A program made the position numbers and the translations under genes. A stretch of 64,000 bases of DNA, from NCBI RefSeq assembly GCF_029714205.1, contig NZ_CP121648.1, positions 1,984,001 to 2,048,000 on the forward strand. Direction: 5' to 3'. A model generated the notes under the pieces. The model saw only the letters and a program-made list of their open reading frames with translations, was not told the origin of the DNA and did not search any database. Source of the stretch: Methylobacterium sp. CB376 (GTDB lineage: Bacteria > Pseudomonadota > Alphaproteobacteria > Rhizobiales > Beijerinckiaceae). Below, in pieces: positions 1 through 9,150 of the stretch (the first letter of the stretch is position 1; every line of letters begins with the position of its first letter).

Positions 1-2
1 GG

Positions 3-218
3 GAGATGCTCGCCCGCGCCGGCAAGCTGCGGATGCCGGTGCTGGCGCTCGGCGGCGAGGAGGGTTTCGGGCGCGGGAGCGAGTGCATCGCGTCCCTGCG
101 GCGCGTCGCCGAGGACGTCCGCGGCGGCACCGTCCCGGCCTGCGGCCACTGGATCCCCGAGGAGCAGCCGGAGCGGCTCTGCGACGAACTCCTGCGCTTC
201 TTCGGCGAGGAGCCCTGA
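3..218 (+). CDS. Alpha/beta hydrolase, C-terminal part (cut by window edge)
   Basis: Only the last 72 or so codons are present; the gene enters from before base 1. The visible protein has the end of an alpha/beta hydrolase: a strand reading MPVLALGGEEGFG, then CGHWIPEEQPE, whose histidine fits the catalytic His of epoxide hydrolase and haloacetate dehalogenase-type enzymes, and a last helix ending LLRFFGEEP. The nucleophile and acid lie outside the window, so the substrate cannot be judged. It converges on the BKACE-type gene that begins 4 bases after its stop. Confidence 0.75.
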   Translation, partial: EMLARAGKLRMPVLALGGEEGFGRGSECIASLRRVAEDVRGGTVPACGHWIPEEQPERLCDELLRFFGEEP

Positions 219-221
219 GGC

Positions 222-1097
222 TCAGCGGCCCGCGCGCGCGCCCCGGACCTCCGCGGCCGTCGCGGGCCGCCCGCCCGCCCGGGCCACCAGCCCGGCCATC
301 TCCTCGACCAGGGCCGGATTGCCGGTCTCGGTGCCGAAGGGCGCGTCCTCCAGCCCGACCCGGACGTGGCCGCCCCGCGCCACCGCCTCGGCCGCCAGCG
401 GCCTGACGTCGACCCCGAGGCCCGCCACCATCCAGGGGCTGCCCGGCGCCGCGGAGGCGAGGAGGCGCAGGTAGGCGTCGAGGGCGTACTCCGCGGGCGG
501 GAAGCCGAAGGTGAAGCGGTCCGAGAACATGAAGCGGTAGACGGGCGGCGGGCAGCCCGGCACCGCCCGCGCCAGGATCGCGCCGAGGCGCAGGAAGCCC
601 GGCTCGTAGATCGCGTAGCTCGGGACGGCGCCGAACCGCGCCGCGAGCGCGAGGCCCCGCAGCACGTGCTCGCCCGGATTGAGATAGACCGAGCCCGGCT
701 CCCCGCGCGCCGCCTCCTCGGCCGTGGCGAGGTGGGTCGAGCCCGGATCGACCACGCCCCATTCGAGCAGCCCGCGCCGGCCGAGCGCCTCGACGGCCGC
801 GAAGCGCGCCTCCAGCGCCCCGGGGCGGAAGGCCTCCGCCGACTGGATGAAGGGCAGGGTCGGGTAGACGATCACGTCCTCGACCGCGCGGATGCCCTCG
901 ATGATGGCGGCGTAGACCTCCGGATCGTCGTTCTGCCGCCCCGTCGCCGGGTCGTAGGCGTGGACGTGGATGATGGCGGCGCCCGCCCGCGCGCAGGCGA
1001 CGCCGTCCGCCACGCATTCCGCCACGGTGAGCGGCATCCGCGGCTGGCGGGCCCGCGTCCAGGGCCCGTTCAGGGCGGCCTCGATCCAGACCGGCAT
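222..1097 (-). CDS. BKACE/DUF849 family beta-keto acid cleavage enzyme
   Basis: This is a 291-residue protein of the beta-keto acid cleavage enzyme family (DUF849, founder 3-keto-5-aminohexanoate cleavage enzyme). The family condenses a beta-keto acid with acetyl-CoA in a Zn-dependent TIM barrel. The zinc motif HVH is at residues 44-46 after strand AAI, and the conserved VRVGLEDAPFG segment lies near the C-terminus. The ATG at 1097 is preceded by a good GGAGGAG site. Family members differ in the keto acid used, so the substrate is unknown. It is divergent from the hydrolase at 1209, with 111 bp between. Confidence 0.85.
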   Translation of the reverse strand: MPVWIEAALNGPWTRARQPRMPLTVAECVADGVACARAGAAIIHVHAYDPATGRQNDDPEVYAAIIEGIRAVEDVIVYPTLPFIQSAEAFRPGALEARFAAVEALGRRGLLEWGVVDPGSTHLATAEEAARGEPGSVYLNPGEHVLRGLALAARFGAVPSYAIYEPGFLRLGAILARAVPGCPPPVYRFMFSDRFTFGFPPAEYALDAYLRLLASAAPGSPWMVAGLGVDVRPLAAEAVARGGHVRVGLEDAPFGTETGNPALVEEMAGLVARAGGRPATAAEVRGARAGR

Positions 1098-1208
1098 GCG
1101 CGTCTCCTCCCGTGTCGCCGCACGCTCCTGTTGTGCGCCGGCGCGCGCCGCGGGGGAAGCGGCCTCGCCCGCTTGCCTGCGGCGGGGCGCCCGTGGGATG
1201 GCACCCGG

Positions 1209-1934
1209 ATGATCGACCTCGTGCTCCTGCCGGGCCTGCTCAACGACGCCGACCTCTGGCGCGACCAGGTCGAGGCCCTCTCCGACATCGCCCGCATCCG
1301 GGTCGGCGACATCACCCGCGGGGACACGATCGAGGCCGTGGCCGATCAGGTGCTGGCCGAGGCGCCGCAAGCCTTCGCGCTCGCGGGCTTCTCCCTGGGC
1401 GGCATCGTGGCGCAGGAGATCCTGCGGCGCGCCGCCGCGCGGGTGACGCGGCTCGCCCTGCTCGACACGACGATCGCGCCCGACGGGCCCGAGCGGGCCG
1501 CGAGCCGCCGGGCGCTCGACCGGGCCGCGCGGGTGCCCGGCCGCTTCCACGGCTTCGGCGACCGGCTGCTCGCCACCTACCTGCACCCCTCGCATCGCGG
1601 CGACGCGGAGATCGTCGGGCGGATCCGGGCCATGACGGAGCGCCTCGGCCCCGAGATCTTCCGGCGCCAGAACGGCCTCGAGCGCCGGGACGGGTCCGCG
1701 CTGCTGCGCGGCTGGCGCAAGCCCCTCCTGATCCTCTGCGGCGAGGCCGACGCCGTGACCCCGCTCGCCGACCACCGCGCCATGGCGGCCCTGGCGCCGG
1801 GAGCGCGGCTCGTGGTCGTGCCGGAGAGCGGCCACCTGACGCCGATCGAGCAGCCCGGGGCGGTCTCGCGGGCCCTGCGCGACTGGCTCGCCGAGGCGGG
1901 GGCGCCCCTTCCCGGCCCGCCCGCCATCGCGTAA
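1209..1934 (+). CDS. Alpha/beta fold hydrolase
   Basis: This 241-residue cytoplasmic protein has a complete alpha/beta hydrolase triad: nucleophile elbow GFSLGG with Ser62, Asp181 in CGEADAVTP and His209 in ESGHLTPIEQP. The oxyanion region is LLPGLLND near residues 6-13. It resembles the BioH/carboxylesterase branch in size, but nothing fixes the substrate. The ABC-F gene follows 33 bp downstream on the same strand, so co-transcription is possible. Confidence 0.85.
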   Translation: MIDLVLLPGLLNDADLWRDQVEALSDIARIRVGDITRGDTIEAVADQVLAEAPQAFALAGFSLGGIVAQEILRRAAARVTRLALLDTTIAPDGPERAASRRALDRAARVPGRFHGFGDRLLATYLHPSHRGDAEIVGRIRAMTERLGPEIFRRQNGLERRDGSALLRGWRKPLLILCGEADAVTPLADHRAMAALAPGARLVVVPESGHLTPIEQPGAVSRALRDWLAEAGAPLPGPPAIA

Positions 1935-1967
1935 GGGGCCGCAGCGCCTCCCGCCCCCTCCAGGTCC

Positions 1968-3590
1968 ATGATTCGCCTCGACAAGATCAGCAAGCAGAAC
2001 GGCCGCCAGCTCCTCTTCATCGAGGCCTCGGCCGCGCTCCAGCGCGGCGAGAAGGTCGGCCTCGTCGGGCCGAACGGGGCCGGCAAGACGACCCTGTTCC
2101 GGATGATGACCGGCGAGGAGCAGCCCGACGAGGGTCAAGTCTCGATCGATCGGGGCATCACCATCGGGTATTTCAGCCAGGACGTGGGCGAGATGGCCGG
2201 CCGCAGCACCGTCGCCGAGGTGATGGCCGGCGCCGGACCGGTGAGCGCGGTCGCGGCCGAGCTCAAGGAGCTGGAATCGGCCCTCGCCGATCCCGACAGG
2301 GCGGACGAACTCGACGCGCTCGTGGCCCGCTACGGCGAGGTGCAGGCGCGGTTCGAGGAGCTCGACGGCTACGCGCTGGAGGGCCGGGCGCAGGAGGTGC
2401 TGGCGGGCCTGAGCTTCAGCCAGGAGATGATGGACGGGGATGTCGGCGCCCTCTCGGGCGGCTGGAAGATGCGCGTCGCGCTCGCCCGCATCCTGCTGAT
2501 GAACCCCGACGTGATGCTGCTCGACGAGCCGAGCAACCACCTCGACCTGGAGAGCCTGATCTGGCTCGAAGCCTTCCTGAAGGCCTACGAGGGCGCCCTG
2601 ATGCTGACCTCGCACGACCGCGCCTTCATGAACCGGGTCGTCGGCAAGATCGTCGAGATCGACGGCGGCGCGCTCACCACCTACACGGGCGATTACGAGT
2701 TTTACGAGCAGCAGCGGGCGCAGAACGAGGCCCAGCAGCAGGCGCAGTTCGAGCGCCAGCAGGCGATGCTCGCCAAGGAGATCAAGTTCATCGAGCGCTT
2801 CAAGGCGCGCGCCTCGCACGCCGCCCAGGTGCAGAGCCGGGTCAAGAAGCTCGACAAGATCGAGCGGGTGGAGCCGCCGCGGCGGCGCCAGAGCGTGGTG
2901 TTCGAGTTCGCCCCCGCCCCCCGCTCCGGCGACGACGTCGCCAGCCTGAGGAACGTGCACAAGCGCTACGGGCGGCGCACCCTCTACGAGGGGTTCGACT
3001 TCGCCGTGCGGCGCAGGGAGCGCTGGTGCGTGCTCGGGATCAACGGGGCCGGCAAGTCGACGCTGCTCAAGCTCGTCACCGGGACGACGGCGCCCGACGA
3101 CGGCACGGTGGCGCTCGGGGCCGGGGTGAAGCTCGGCTACTTCGCCCAGCACGCCATGGACCTGCTCGACGGCGAGCAGACCATCTTCCGGTTCCTGGAA
3201 GATTCCTTCCCCCAGGCCGGCCAGGGCTCGCTGCGGGCGCTGGCCGGCTGCTTCGGCTTCTCGGGCGACGACGTGGAGAAGCGCTGCCGGGTGCTGTCGG
3301 GCGGCGAGAAGGCCCGGCTGGTGATGGCCCGGATGCTGTTCGACCCGCCGAACTTCCTGGTCCTCGACGAGCCGACCAACCACCTCGACATCGCCACCAA
3401 GGAGATGCTGATCGCGGCCCTGTCCGTCTACGAGGGCACGATGCTGTTCGTCTCGCACGACCGGCACTTCCTGGCCGCCCTGTCGAACCGGGTGCTGGAA
3501 CTGACGCCCGAGGGGGTGCAGCAATATCCGGGCGGCTACACCGAGTACGTGGCGAAGACCGGCCAGGAGGCGCCGGGCCTGCGGCACTAG
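1968..3590 (+). CDS. ABC-F family ATPase (ribosome-associated, YbiT/EttA type)
   Basis: This 540-residue protein has two fused ABC ATPase domains and no membrane segment. First domain: Walker A GPNGAGKTT at 34-42, signature LSGG at 162-165, and LDEPSNHLD. Second domain: Walker A GINGAGKST at 357-365, LSGG at 443-446, and LDEPTNHLD. Between them is a charged, Gln/Lys-rich linker (about 245-300, with QQAMLAKEIKFIERFKARA), the P-site tRNA interaction motif of ABC-F translation factors. The likely role is ATP-dependent rescue or gating of ribosomes. The subfamily (YbiT-like) is judged from linker and length only. Confidence 0.92.
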   Translation: MIRLDKISKQNGRQLLFIEASAALQRGEKVGLVGPNGAGKTTLFRMMTGEEQPDEGQVSIDRGITIGYFSQDVGEMAGRSTVAEVMAGAGPVSAVAAELKELESALADPDRADELDALVARYGEVQARFEELDGYALEGRAQEVLAGLSFSQEMMDGDVGALSGGWKMRVALARILLMNPDVMLLDEPSNHLDLESLIWLEAFLKAYEGALMLTSHDRAFMNRVVGKIVEIDGGALTTYTGDYEFYEQQRAQNEAQQQAQFERQQAMLAKEIKFIERFKARASHAAQVQSRVKKLDKIERVEPPRRRQSVVFEFAPAPRSGDDVASLRNVHKRYGRRTLYEGFDFAVRRRERWCVLGINGAGKSTLLKLVTGTTAPDDGTVALGAGVKLGYFAQHAMDLLDGEQTIFRFLEDSFPQAGQGSLRALAGCFGFSGDDVEKRCRVLSGGEKARLVMARMLFDPPNFLVLDEPTNHLDIATKEMLIAALSVYEGTMLFVSHDRHFLAALSNRVLELTPEGVQQYPGGYTEYVAKTGQEAPGLRH

Positions 3591-3765
3591 TCAGACCCCG
3601 ATCAGCTTGACCATGGGAGTGGCTGCTGAGGCTGGCTTCCAGCCCTCCGTGATCAATCGCCCGAATGACGGCAATGGGAACGGGGTCAGGACATCAAGTC
3701 TTCGGCAATCCTCGTGAACCGGCAGTCCAGACGGACACCGGGAGGGGCCGCTCCGGGTCGAGGCG

Positions 3766-4476
3766 TCACACGTGAACGGATCCGTCCCCCTCTTCCCGCC
3801 CGCCGGCCCGCAGAATGACGGCCAACAATCCCCCATAGAAAGCCGTGACGGCGCAGAGCACCAGCCAGCCCGGCAGCGGGCCGATGCCGGCATTCGCAAC
3901 AATCTCTCCTGCGGATCCGATCAGTTCGCCACGGCCGGATTCCTGGAGCCGCGCCGAGGAGATCTTCAGCAGCCAGGCCAGGAGCAGGATGAGGAACATC
4001 CAGCCGTAATTGCGCCGGAGGCGTCGCCTGAAGGCCTCGGTCATCGTGAGGTGGAAGACGGGATGGCGCAGGTCCATGCTGAGCGCTTCGGCCCAGTCGT
4101 CCGGCGGATCAGGCCGGGATGCGAAGACCTCGGCGTAGAAGTGGCGTTCGAGCCGGCGCACGCGCCGACGAAACACGTCGAAGAAGCGGTAGCGACGCGC
4201 TTCGATGCCGAGCAGGAGCAGCACGAGCAGCATGGCGAAGAGGAGCACGCCGTGGTGGGCCGTGGGTGTCGAGAGGGAGACCGACAGCATGGCAGCGATC
4301 ACCGTGATGGCCCAGTTCGTCGTGCGGTCGATCCGATCGCGCCAGCCAGCCATCCGGCTGATCTCGGCGCGGTGGAAGTGCGCGAGAACAGTGAGCACTT
4401 CAGCGGGTGTCTTCGGGAGAGGAACCGGCACTGCGGTGTCTCTGTCGACCTGTTCGTTCCGCAAGAGTGCGCTCAC
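3766..4476 (-). CDS. DUF2270 predicted integral membrane protein
   Basis: The protein carries the DUF2270 pattern: PLPKTPAEVLTVLAHFHRAE then SRMAGWRDRIDRTTNWAIT, followed by about four hydrophobic helices and a conserved middle with FRRRVRRLERHFYAEVF. Function is unknown for the family. The frame is open back to an ATG at 4698, but the extra N-terminus looks non-protein and has no ribosome site. I take the GTG at 4476 (236 residues) as the likelier start, close to family length; the start is uncertain. Codon use is less GC-biased than in the neighbours. Confidence 0.7.
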   Translation of the reverse strand: MSALLRNEQVDRDTAVPVPLPKTPAEVLTVLAHFHRAEISRMAGWRDRIDRTTNWAITVIAAMLSVSLSTPTAHHGVLLFAMLLVLLLLGIEARRYRFFDVFRRRVRRLERHFYAEVFASRPDPPDDWAEALSMDLRHPVFHLTMTEAFRRRLRRNYGWMFLILLLAWLLKISSARLQESGRGELIGSAGEIVANAGIGPLPGWLVLCAVTAFYGGLLAVILRAGGREEGDGSVHV

Positions 4477-4683
4477 ACCTTCGTCAGAAGCAATGGCGCG
4501 GGTCGCCCCGGCAACAGCTTGGCCGTTCGCGTGAGAGCCCCGCACGGCGGATCCCGGGAAATTGTTCACGAAACCAAGCGCCTGGAAAACCCTCGCGATC
4601 GGACAGTCCCGACACGGGCTGCGACGGGCCGCCCAGGGTCGCAAGCGGCCCCCCGCATCGTCATGCTGATCGGATTTCGACCC

Positions 4684-4771
4684 TGAGCAGAAGTGCATGG
4701 TGCAATTCTGCTCAGACTCCTTCTCGCATCACTTTTGCCGCCGAACCGGTGACCATTGCGGCGAATGATGC

Positions 4772-4775
<4 letters not shown>
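4684..4775. repeat. Class A dispersed palindromic repeat, copy 1
   Basis: Read on the minus strand, this copy runs CTAAGCATCATTCGCCG, a middle with GGTCACCGGTTCGGCGGCAAAA, then TGATGCGAGAAGGAGTCTGAGCAGAATTGC and the closing arm TTCTGCTCAG. It matches copy 3 (26955-27047) base for base over most of its length. It contains two hairpin-forming parts. The TAA stop of the amino-acid ABC ATPase gene (4772-4774) lies inside its terminal CTTAG. Confidence 0.75.
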
Positions 4776-5575
<800 letters not shown>

Positions 5576-5649
5576 GGGCCGGGACTTCGAGGGAGGGGCG
5601 GGATCCCGGGCGAGCGGGACCCCGCGCCGGGAGGAGGCCGGCGGCGGCC

Positions 5650-6471
5650 TCAGAATTGCGGCATCGGCGGCAGGGTGCCGAGCGGGCGCCCGAACCAGCG
5701 CTGGTTGATCGCCGACAATTCGCCGTTGCCGGCGATCTCCGCGATGAAGGCGTTAGCGCGGTCGCGCAGGGCCGTATCGGCCTTGCGGAAGGCCATGCCG
5801 TTCGCCTGCTCGCGCAGGTTGAACTTCGGCTCGATGCCGAGGCTCGCGTAATCCTTGGTCAGCTGGGCCAGCACGGTGTTGCTGGCGCCGATCGACTGCA
5901 CCTGCCCGGAGATGATCGCCTGCGTGGTGGTGGCGTCGTCGTCGAAGCGCATGATGCGGGTGCCGGGCGGGGCGACGGCCGAGACCGCGGTGTCCTGGGT
6001 GCTGGCCCGGGCGACCCCGATCGTCACGCCCTTGAGGTCCTCCGGCTTCGACACCGCCAGCGATTTCGGCCCGAGCACGTAGGTGCTGAGCGTGCTGTAG
6101 GGGTTGGAGAACAGCACCTGCTTCGACCGCTCGGCCGTGATGCCGAAGGTCGCGATCAGCATGTCGACCTTGTTGGTGAGGAGGTAGGGGATGCGGTTCG
6201 GCCCCGTCACCGGCACGAGGTCGAGCTCCACCCCGAGCGACTTGGCGAAGAGCCGCGCCACGTCGACGTCGTAGCCCGCCGGCTTCTGGTCGGCATCGGT
6301 GCCGCCGAAGGGGGGGTAGTCGGTGAGGACCCCGACCACGAGCTTGCCGCGCGCCTTGATCTCGTCGGGCGTCGCCGCCTCCGCCGGGCGGAGCCCCGGC
6401 GCCAGCGCGAGGGCGAGGCCGGCGGCGAGCGCGAGGGCGGCGCGGCGGCTCGGCCGATGGGATGCGGTCAT
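5650..6471 (-). CDS. Periplasmic amino-acid-binding protein (SBP family 3)
   Basis: This 273-residue protein starts with a signal peptide: SRR, a long Ala/Leu core, then a likely cut after AEA near residue 32. The mature part fits solute-binding family 3: [15 protein letters not shown] at the N-terminus, [16 protein letters not shown], and [15 protein letters not shown], which carries the alpha-carboxylate-binding Arg region. It ends with [11 protein letters not shown]. It captures a polar amino acid or related compound for the adjacent permeases. Its place between permeases and ATPase confirms the operon. Confidence 0.92.
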   Translation of the reverse strand: MTASHRPSRRAALALAAGLALALAPGLRPAEAATPDEIKARGKLVVGVLTDYPPFGGTDADQKPAGYDVDVARLFAKSLGVELDLVPVTGPNRIPYLLTNKVDMLIATFGITAERSKQVLFSNPYSTLSTYVLGPKSLAVSKPEDLKGVTIGVARASTQDTAVSAVAPPGTRIMRFDDDATTTQAIISGQVQSIGASNTVLAQLTKDYASLGIEPKFNLREQANGMAFRKADTALRDRANAFIAEIAGNGELSAINQRWFGRPLGTLPPMPQF

Positions 6472-6499
6472 GGGCTTCCTCCTGTGGGGGTGGCGCGCC

Positions 6500-7150
6500 T
6501 CAGCGGCTCGCCACCGCGAGCTTCCGCTCGATCCGCCGGCTATAGGCCGAGAGGGGCCAGCAGATCACGAAATAGACGAGCGCCACCAGGCCGAAGAGCG
6601 TGAAGGGCCGGAAGGTGGCGTTGTTGATGACCTGGGCGGCGCGGGTGATCTCCACGAAGCCGATGATCGAGGCGAGCGAGGTCGCCTTGATCAGCTGCAC
6701 CAGGAAGCCGATGGTCGGGGCCACCGCGATGCGGACCGCCTGCGGCACGATCACCAGGGCGGTCCGGTTCCAGTAGCCGAGGCCGAGCGCGGTGGCGGCC
6801 TGCCACTGGCCGCGCGGCACCGTCTCGATGGCGCCGCGCCAGATCTCGCCCAGGAAGGCGCTGGCGTGCAGCGACAGGCCGAGCGCCGCCGCGCCCCAGG
6901 GATCGATCGAGAGCCCGAAGATCCCCGGCACGAAGAAGGCCAGGAAGAGCTGCATCAGGAGCGGCGTGCCCTGGAAGAGCTTGATGTAGGCGAAGGCGAG
7001 GGCGCGCAGCGCGCGGATCTCGCCCGTGCGGGCGAGCGCCACCGCCGCCCCGCCGAGCGCCCCGCCCAGGAAGGCGATCAGGGAGAGCGCCAGCGTCCAG
7101 CGCAGGGCCGCCAGGATGAACAGGATGTCGCCTTGGCTCAGGCTCCGCAT
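6500..7150 (-). CDS. Amino-acid ABC transporter permease (HisMQ/GltK type)
   Basis: This 216-residue inner-membrane protein has about five hydrophobic helices and the binding-protein-dependent permease loop, seen as GAIETVPRGQWQAATALGLG, which docks on the ATPase. It pairs with the 223-residue permease at 7160, 9 bp upstream, and forms the heterodimeric channel. The ATG at 7150 gives family-standard length. Confidence 0.9.
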   Translation of the reverse strand: MRSLSQGDILFILAALRWTLALSLIAFLGGALGGAAVALARTGEIRALRALAFAYIKLFQGTPLLMQLFLAFFVPGIFGLSIDPWGAAALGLSLHASAFLGEIWRGAIETVPRGQWQAATALGLGYWNRTALVIVPQAVRIAVAPTIGFLVQLIKATSLASIIGFVEITRAAQVINNATFRPFTLFGLVALVYFVICWPLSAYSRRIERKLAVASR

Positions 7151-7159
7151 CGGCGCCTC

Positions 7160-7831
7160 CTACCGCGCGCTCGGCTTGCGCAGGAAGGCCCGCTCGATCC
7201 CGGCGAACAGGCCCCACAGCACCACCGAGAGCGCGAAATAGATCCCCGTCACCACGAGGTAGACCTCGAAGCTGCGGAAGTTGCGGGACTGGATGTCGCC
7301 CGCCGCCGCGGTCAGCTCGCTCGCGGCGATCGCCGAGCAGACGCTCGAATTCAGCATCAGGAGGATGAACTGGCTGGTCAGCGACGGGTAGATCGCCTGG
7401 ATGGCCGGCTTCAGCACCACGTAGCGGAAGATCTGCAGCGGCCGCAGGCCGAGCGTGCGGCCGGCCTCGATCTGGCCGTGGTCGATGCTCTCGATCCCGG
7501 CCCGGATGATCTCGATGCCGTAGGCCCCGACATTGACCACGAGGGCGAGGAGCGCGGCGCTGTCCGGGTCGAGCCGCAGGCCGAGCGAGGGCAGGCCGAA
7601 GAAGATCACGAAGATCTGGATCAGGAACGGCGTGTTGCGGATGACCTCGATGTAGGCGCCGATCAGCCCGCTCAGCCAGGCCGGCCCGGAGGTGCGGCCG
7701 AGTGCCCCGAGCACCGCCACCGCCATGCCGATCACCATCGCGAGCCCCGACAGGACGAGGGTGTGGAGGGCGCCCCAGGCGAGCTCCGGCCAGGAGGCGA
7801 AGACCTCGCCGAACTCGAATTCGTAGCTCAT
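7160..7831 (-). CDS. Amino-acid ABC transporter permease (HisMQ/GltJ type)
   Basis: This is the first gene of the operon. The start MSYEFEFGEVFASW at 7831 gives 223 residues and matches the typical GltJ N-terminus. The frame is open further back to 8011, but that stretch is Pro/Arg/Gly-rich and not protein-like. The EAA-type loop reads GIESIDHGQIEAGRTLGLRP. No strong ribosome site is seen. The promoter should lie in the 257-bp divergent gap shared with the MarR-GNAT gene, which suggests, without proving, that this regulator acts on the operon. Confidence 0.88.
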   Translation of the reverse strand: MSYEFEFGEVFASWPELAWGALHTLVLSGLAMVIGMAVAVLGALGRTSGPAWLSGLIGAYIEVIRNTPFLIQIFVIFFGLPSLGLRLDPDSAALLALVVNVGAYGIEIIRAGIESIDHGQIEAGRTLGLRPLQIFRYVVLKPAIQAIYPSLTSQFILLMLNSSVCSAIAASELTAAAGDIQSRNFRSFEVYLVVTGIYFALSVVLWGLFAGIERAFLRKPSAR

Positions 7832-8064
7832 GCGGGCCGGGCGGCCGGGCGTCGCGAGACCCGGGCGCGGCGCGCCGCCGCGCCGGGGCGCCCTCCATCC
7901 GGGGACCTGTCCGTCCGCATGCCCGCCTCCTCCGTGCCGGTGCCCGGGCGGTGCTGGGCCCGGGCCTCCTTCCGGCCTAAGCGACTTGGCGCAAACCGGT
8001 GCGATCGGCAATCGCGCATCCGCCGGGAATCGCGCCCGTCCCCCGCCAACCGTTGACGCCGCGG

Positions 8065-8088
8065 GATATCTGACTAAAGTCAGATATC
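8065..8088. promoter_or_regulatory. Perfect 10-bp-arm palindrome directly before the MarR-GNAT start codon
   Basis: GATATCTGAC, the 4-base spacer TAAA and GTCAGATATC form a perfect inverted repeat ending on the base before the ATG at 8089. MarR-family dimers bind palindromes of this size, so this is a probable autoregulatory operator. It also lies in the gap to the divergent amino-acid ABC operon. Touching the start codon, it leaves no room for a normal ribosome site, so the mRNA may be leaderless or the true start may be internal. Confidence 0.7.
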
Positions 8089-8964
8089 ATGACGACCGAC
8101 GCCATCGCCCGCTTGCGCCGCTTCAGCCGGGCGGTGACCGCCGAGGTGGGGGCGCTCGACGATTCGTTCCTCGGGCGGGGCCGGCCCCTCGGCGCCGCCC
8201 GGGTGCTCAACGCGATCGGGCACGGGCAGACCGATCTCGGCGGCCTGCGGGAGGATCTGCGGCTCGATTCCGGCCTGATGAGCCGGCTGCTGCGCGGCCT
8301 GGAGGAGGAGGGGCTGGTCTCCACCTCGCCCCACCCGGCCGATGCGCGCCGCCGGGTCGTCGCCCTGACGCGGGCGGGCCGCCGCGAGTTCGAGGCCTAC
8401 GAGGCGCTCTCCGACGCGCAGGCCGCCGCCATCCTCGGGCGCGCGCCCGATCCGGAGCCGCTGCTCGCCGCCATGGACCTCATCGCCTCGGTCCTCGGCC
8501 GCGACCGGATCCGCATCGAGGAGGCCGACCCGCGCGGCGCGGCGGCGCGCCGCTGCCTGGAGGCCTACTACGCCGAACTCGCCCGCCGCTTCGCGCGGGG
8601 CTTCGACGTGGCGCTCTCGCGCGATCCGGACGCGCAGGACATGACCCGCCCGCGCGGCGCCTTCCTGGTCGCGCTGTCGGACGGGCTGCCCCTCGGCTGC
8701 GTCGGCCTGAAGGGGAGCGGGGGCGCGCTGGCGGAGATCAAGCGGCTCTGGGTGTCGCCGGCCGCCCGCGGCCTCGGCCTCGGCCGGCGCCTCATGGCGG
8801 CAGCCGAGGAGGCCGCCCGCGACCTCTCGATCCGCACCCTGCGCCTCGACACCCACAGCGCGCTGCCGGAGGCGCTGGCGCTCTACCGCGGGACCGGCTG
8901 GGTCGAGATCGGGCGGTTCAACGACGACCCCTATCCCGATCACTTCTTCGAGAAGAGCTTGTGA
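8089..8964 (+). CDS. MarR regulator fused to GNAT acetyltransferase
   Basis: This 291-residue two-domain protein has a MarR-type winged helix over about 1-145: LGAARVLNAIGHGQTDLGGL, the recognition part LDSGLMSRLLRGLEEEGLV and wing HPADARRRVVALT. A GNAT domain over about 150-290 has the acetyl-CoA loop ARGLGLGRRLM and the ending YRGTGWVEIGRFNDDPYPDHFF. This fusion is a known architecture. It probably senses or acetylates a small molecule and controls its own gene through the adjoining palindrome. Its target is unknown; the divergent amino-acid ABC operon is the obvious candidate. Confidence 0.88.
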   Translation: MTTDAIARLRRFSRAVTAEVGALDDSFLGRGRPLGAARVLNAIGHGQTDLGGLREDLRLDSGLMSRLLRGLEEEGLVSTSPHPADARRRVVALTRAGRREFEAYEALSDAQAAAILGRAPDPEPLLAAMDLIASVLGRDRIRIEEADPRGAAARRCLEAYYAELARRFARGFDVALSRDPDAQDMTRPRGAFLVALSDGLPLGCVGLKGSGGALAEIKRLWVSPAARGLGLGRRLMAAAEEAARDLSIRTLRLDTHSALPEALALYRGTGWVEIGRFNDDPYPDHFFEKSL

Positions 8965-9104
8965 TCCGACATCCGACGGAGTGCTTCGCCATGCGGATGG
9001 CGGCGTCGCTCACGCGCCGCGCGGGCTTGGCATTTTGGCTTCGCTCAAGCGCCGCGCGGGCTAATCAGACGCTGTCCGGACGTGATCGGCCGGACAGCGG
9101 ATGA
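8965..9104. repeat. Class B dispersed repeat, copy 1, with terminal hairpin
   Basis: This copy carries two GC-rich cores of the type TCGCTCACGCGCCGCGCGGG, preceded by CCATGCGGATG, and ends with the hairpin GCTGTCCGG (9071-9079) / CCGGACAGC (9090-9098). Copy 3 at 25431-25661 has the same order and the same hairpin. It fills the gap between the convergent MarR-GNAT and prmA genes, where the hairpin could end transcription from both sides. Confidence 0.75.
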
Positions 9105-9150
9105 ACCGAGGGCGGCGGGCAGCTGCGGCGGGATTGCTCGGCCGCGCGGG

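Noticed and set aside
222..3587. Very long minus-strand open frame across the BKACE, hydrolase and ABC-F genes
   Set aside because: Only its last 291 codons are protein-like (the BKACE gene). The rest is Arg/Gly/Val-rich antisense of the plus-strand genes, as expected at 72% GC.
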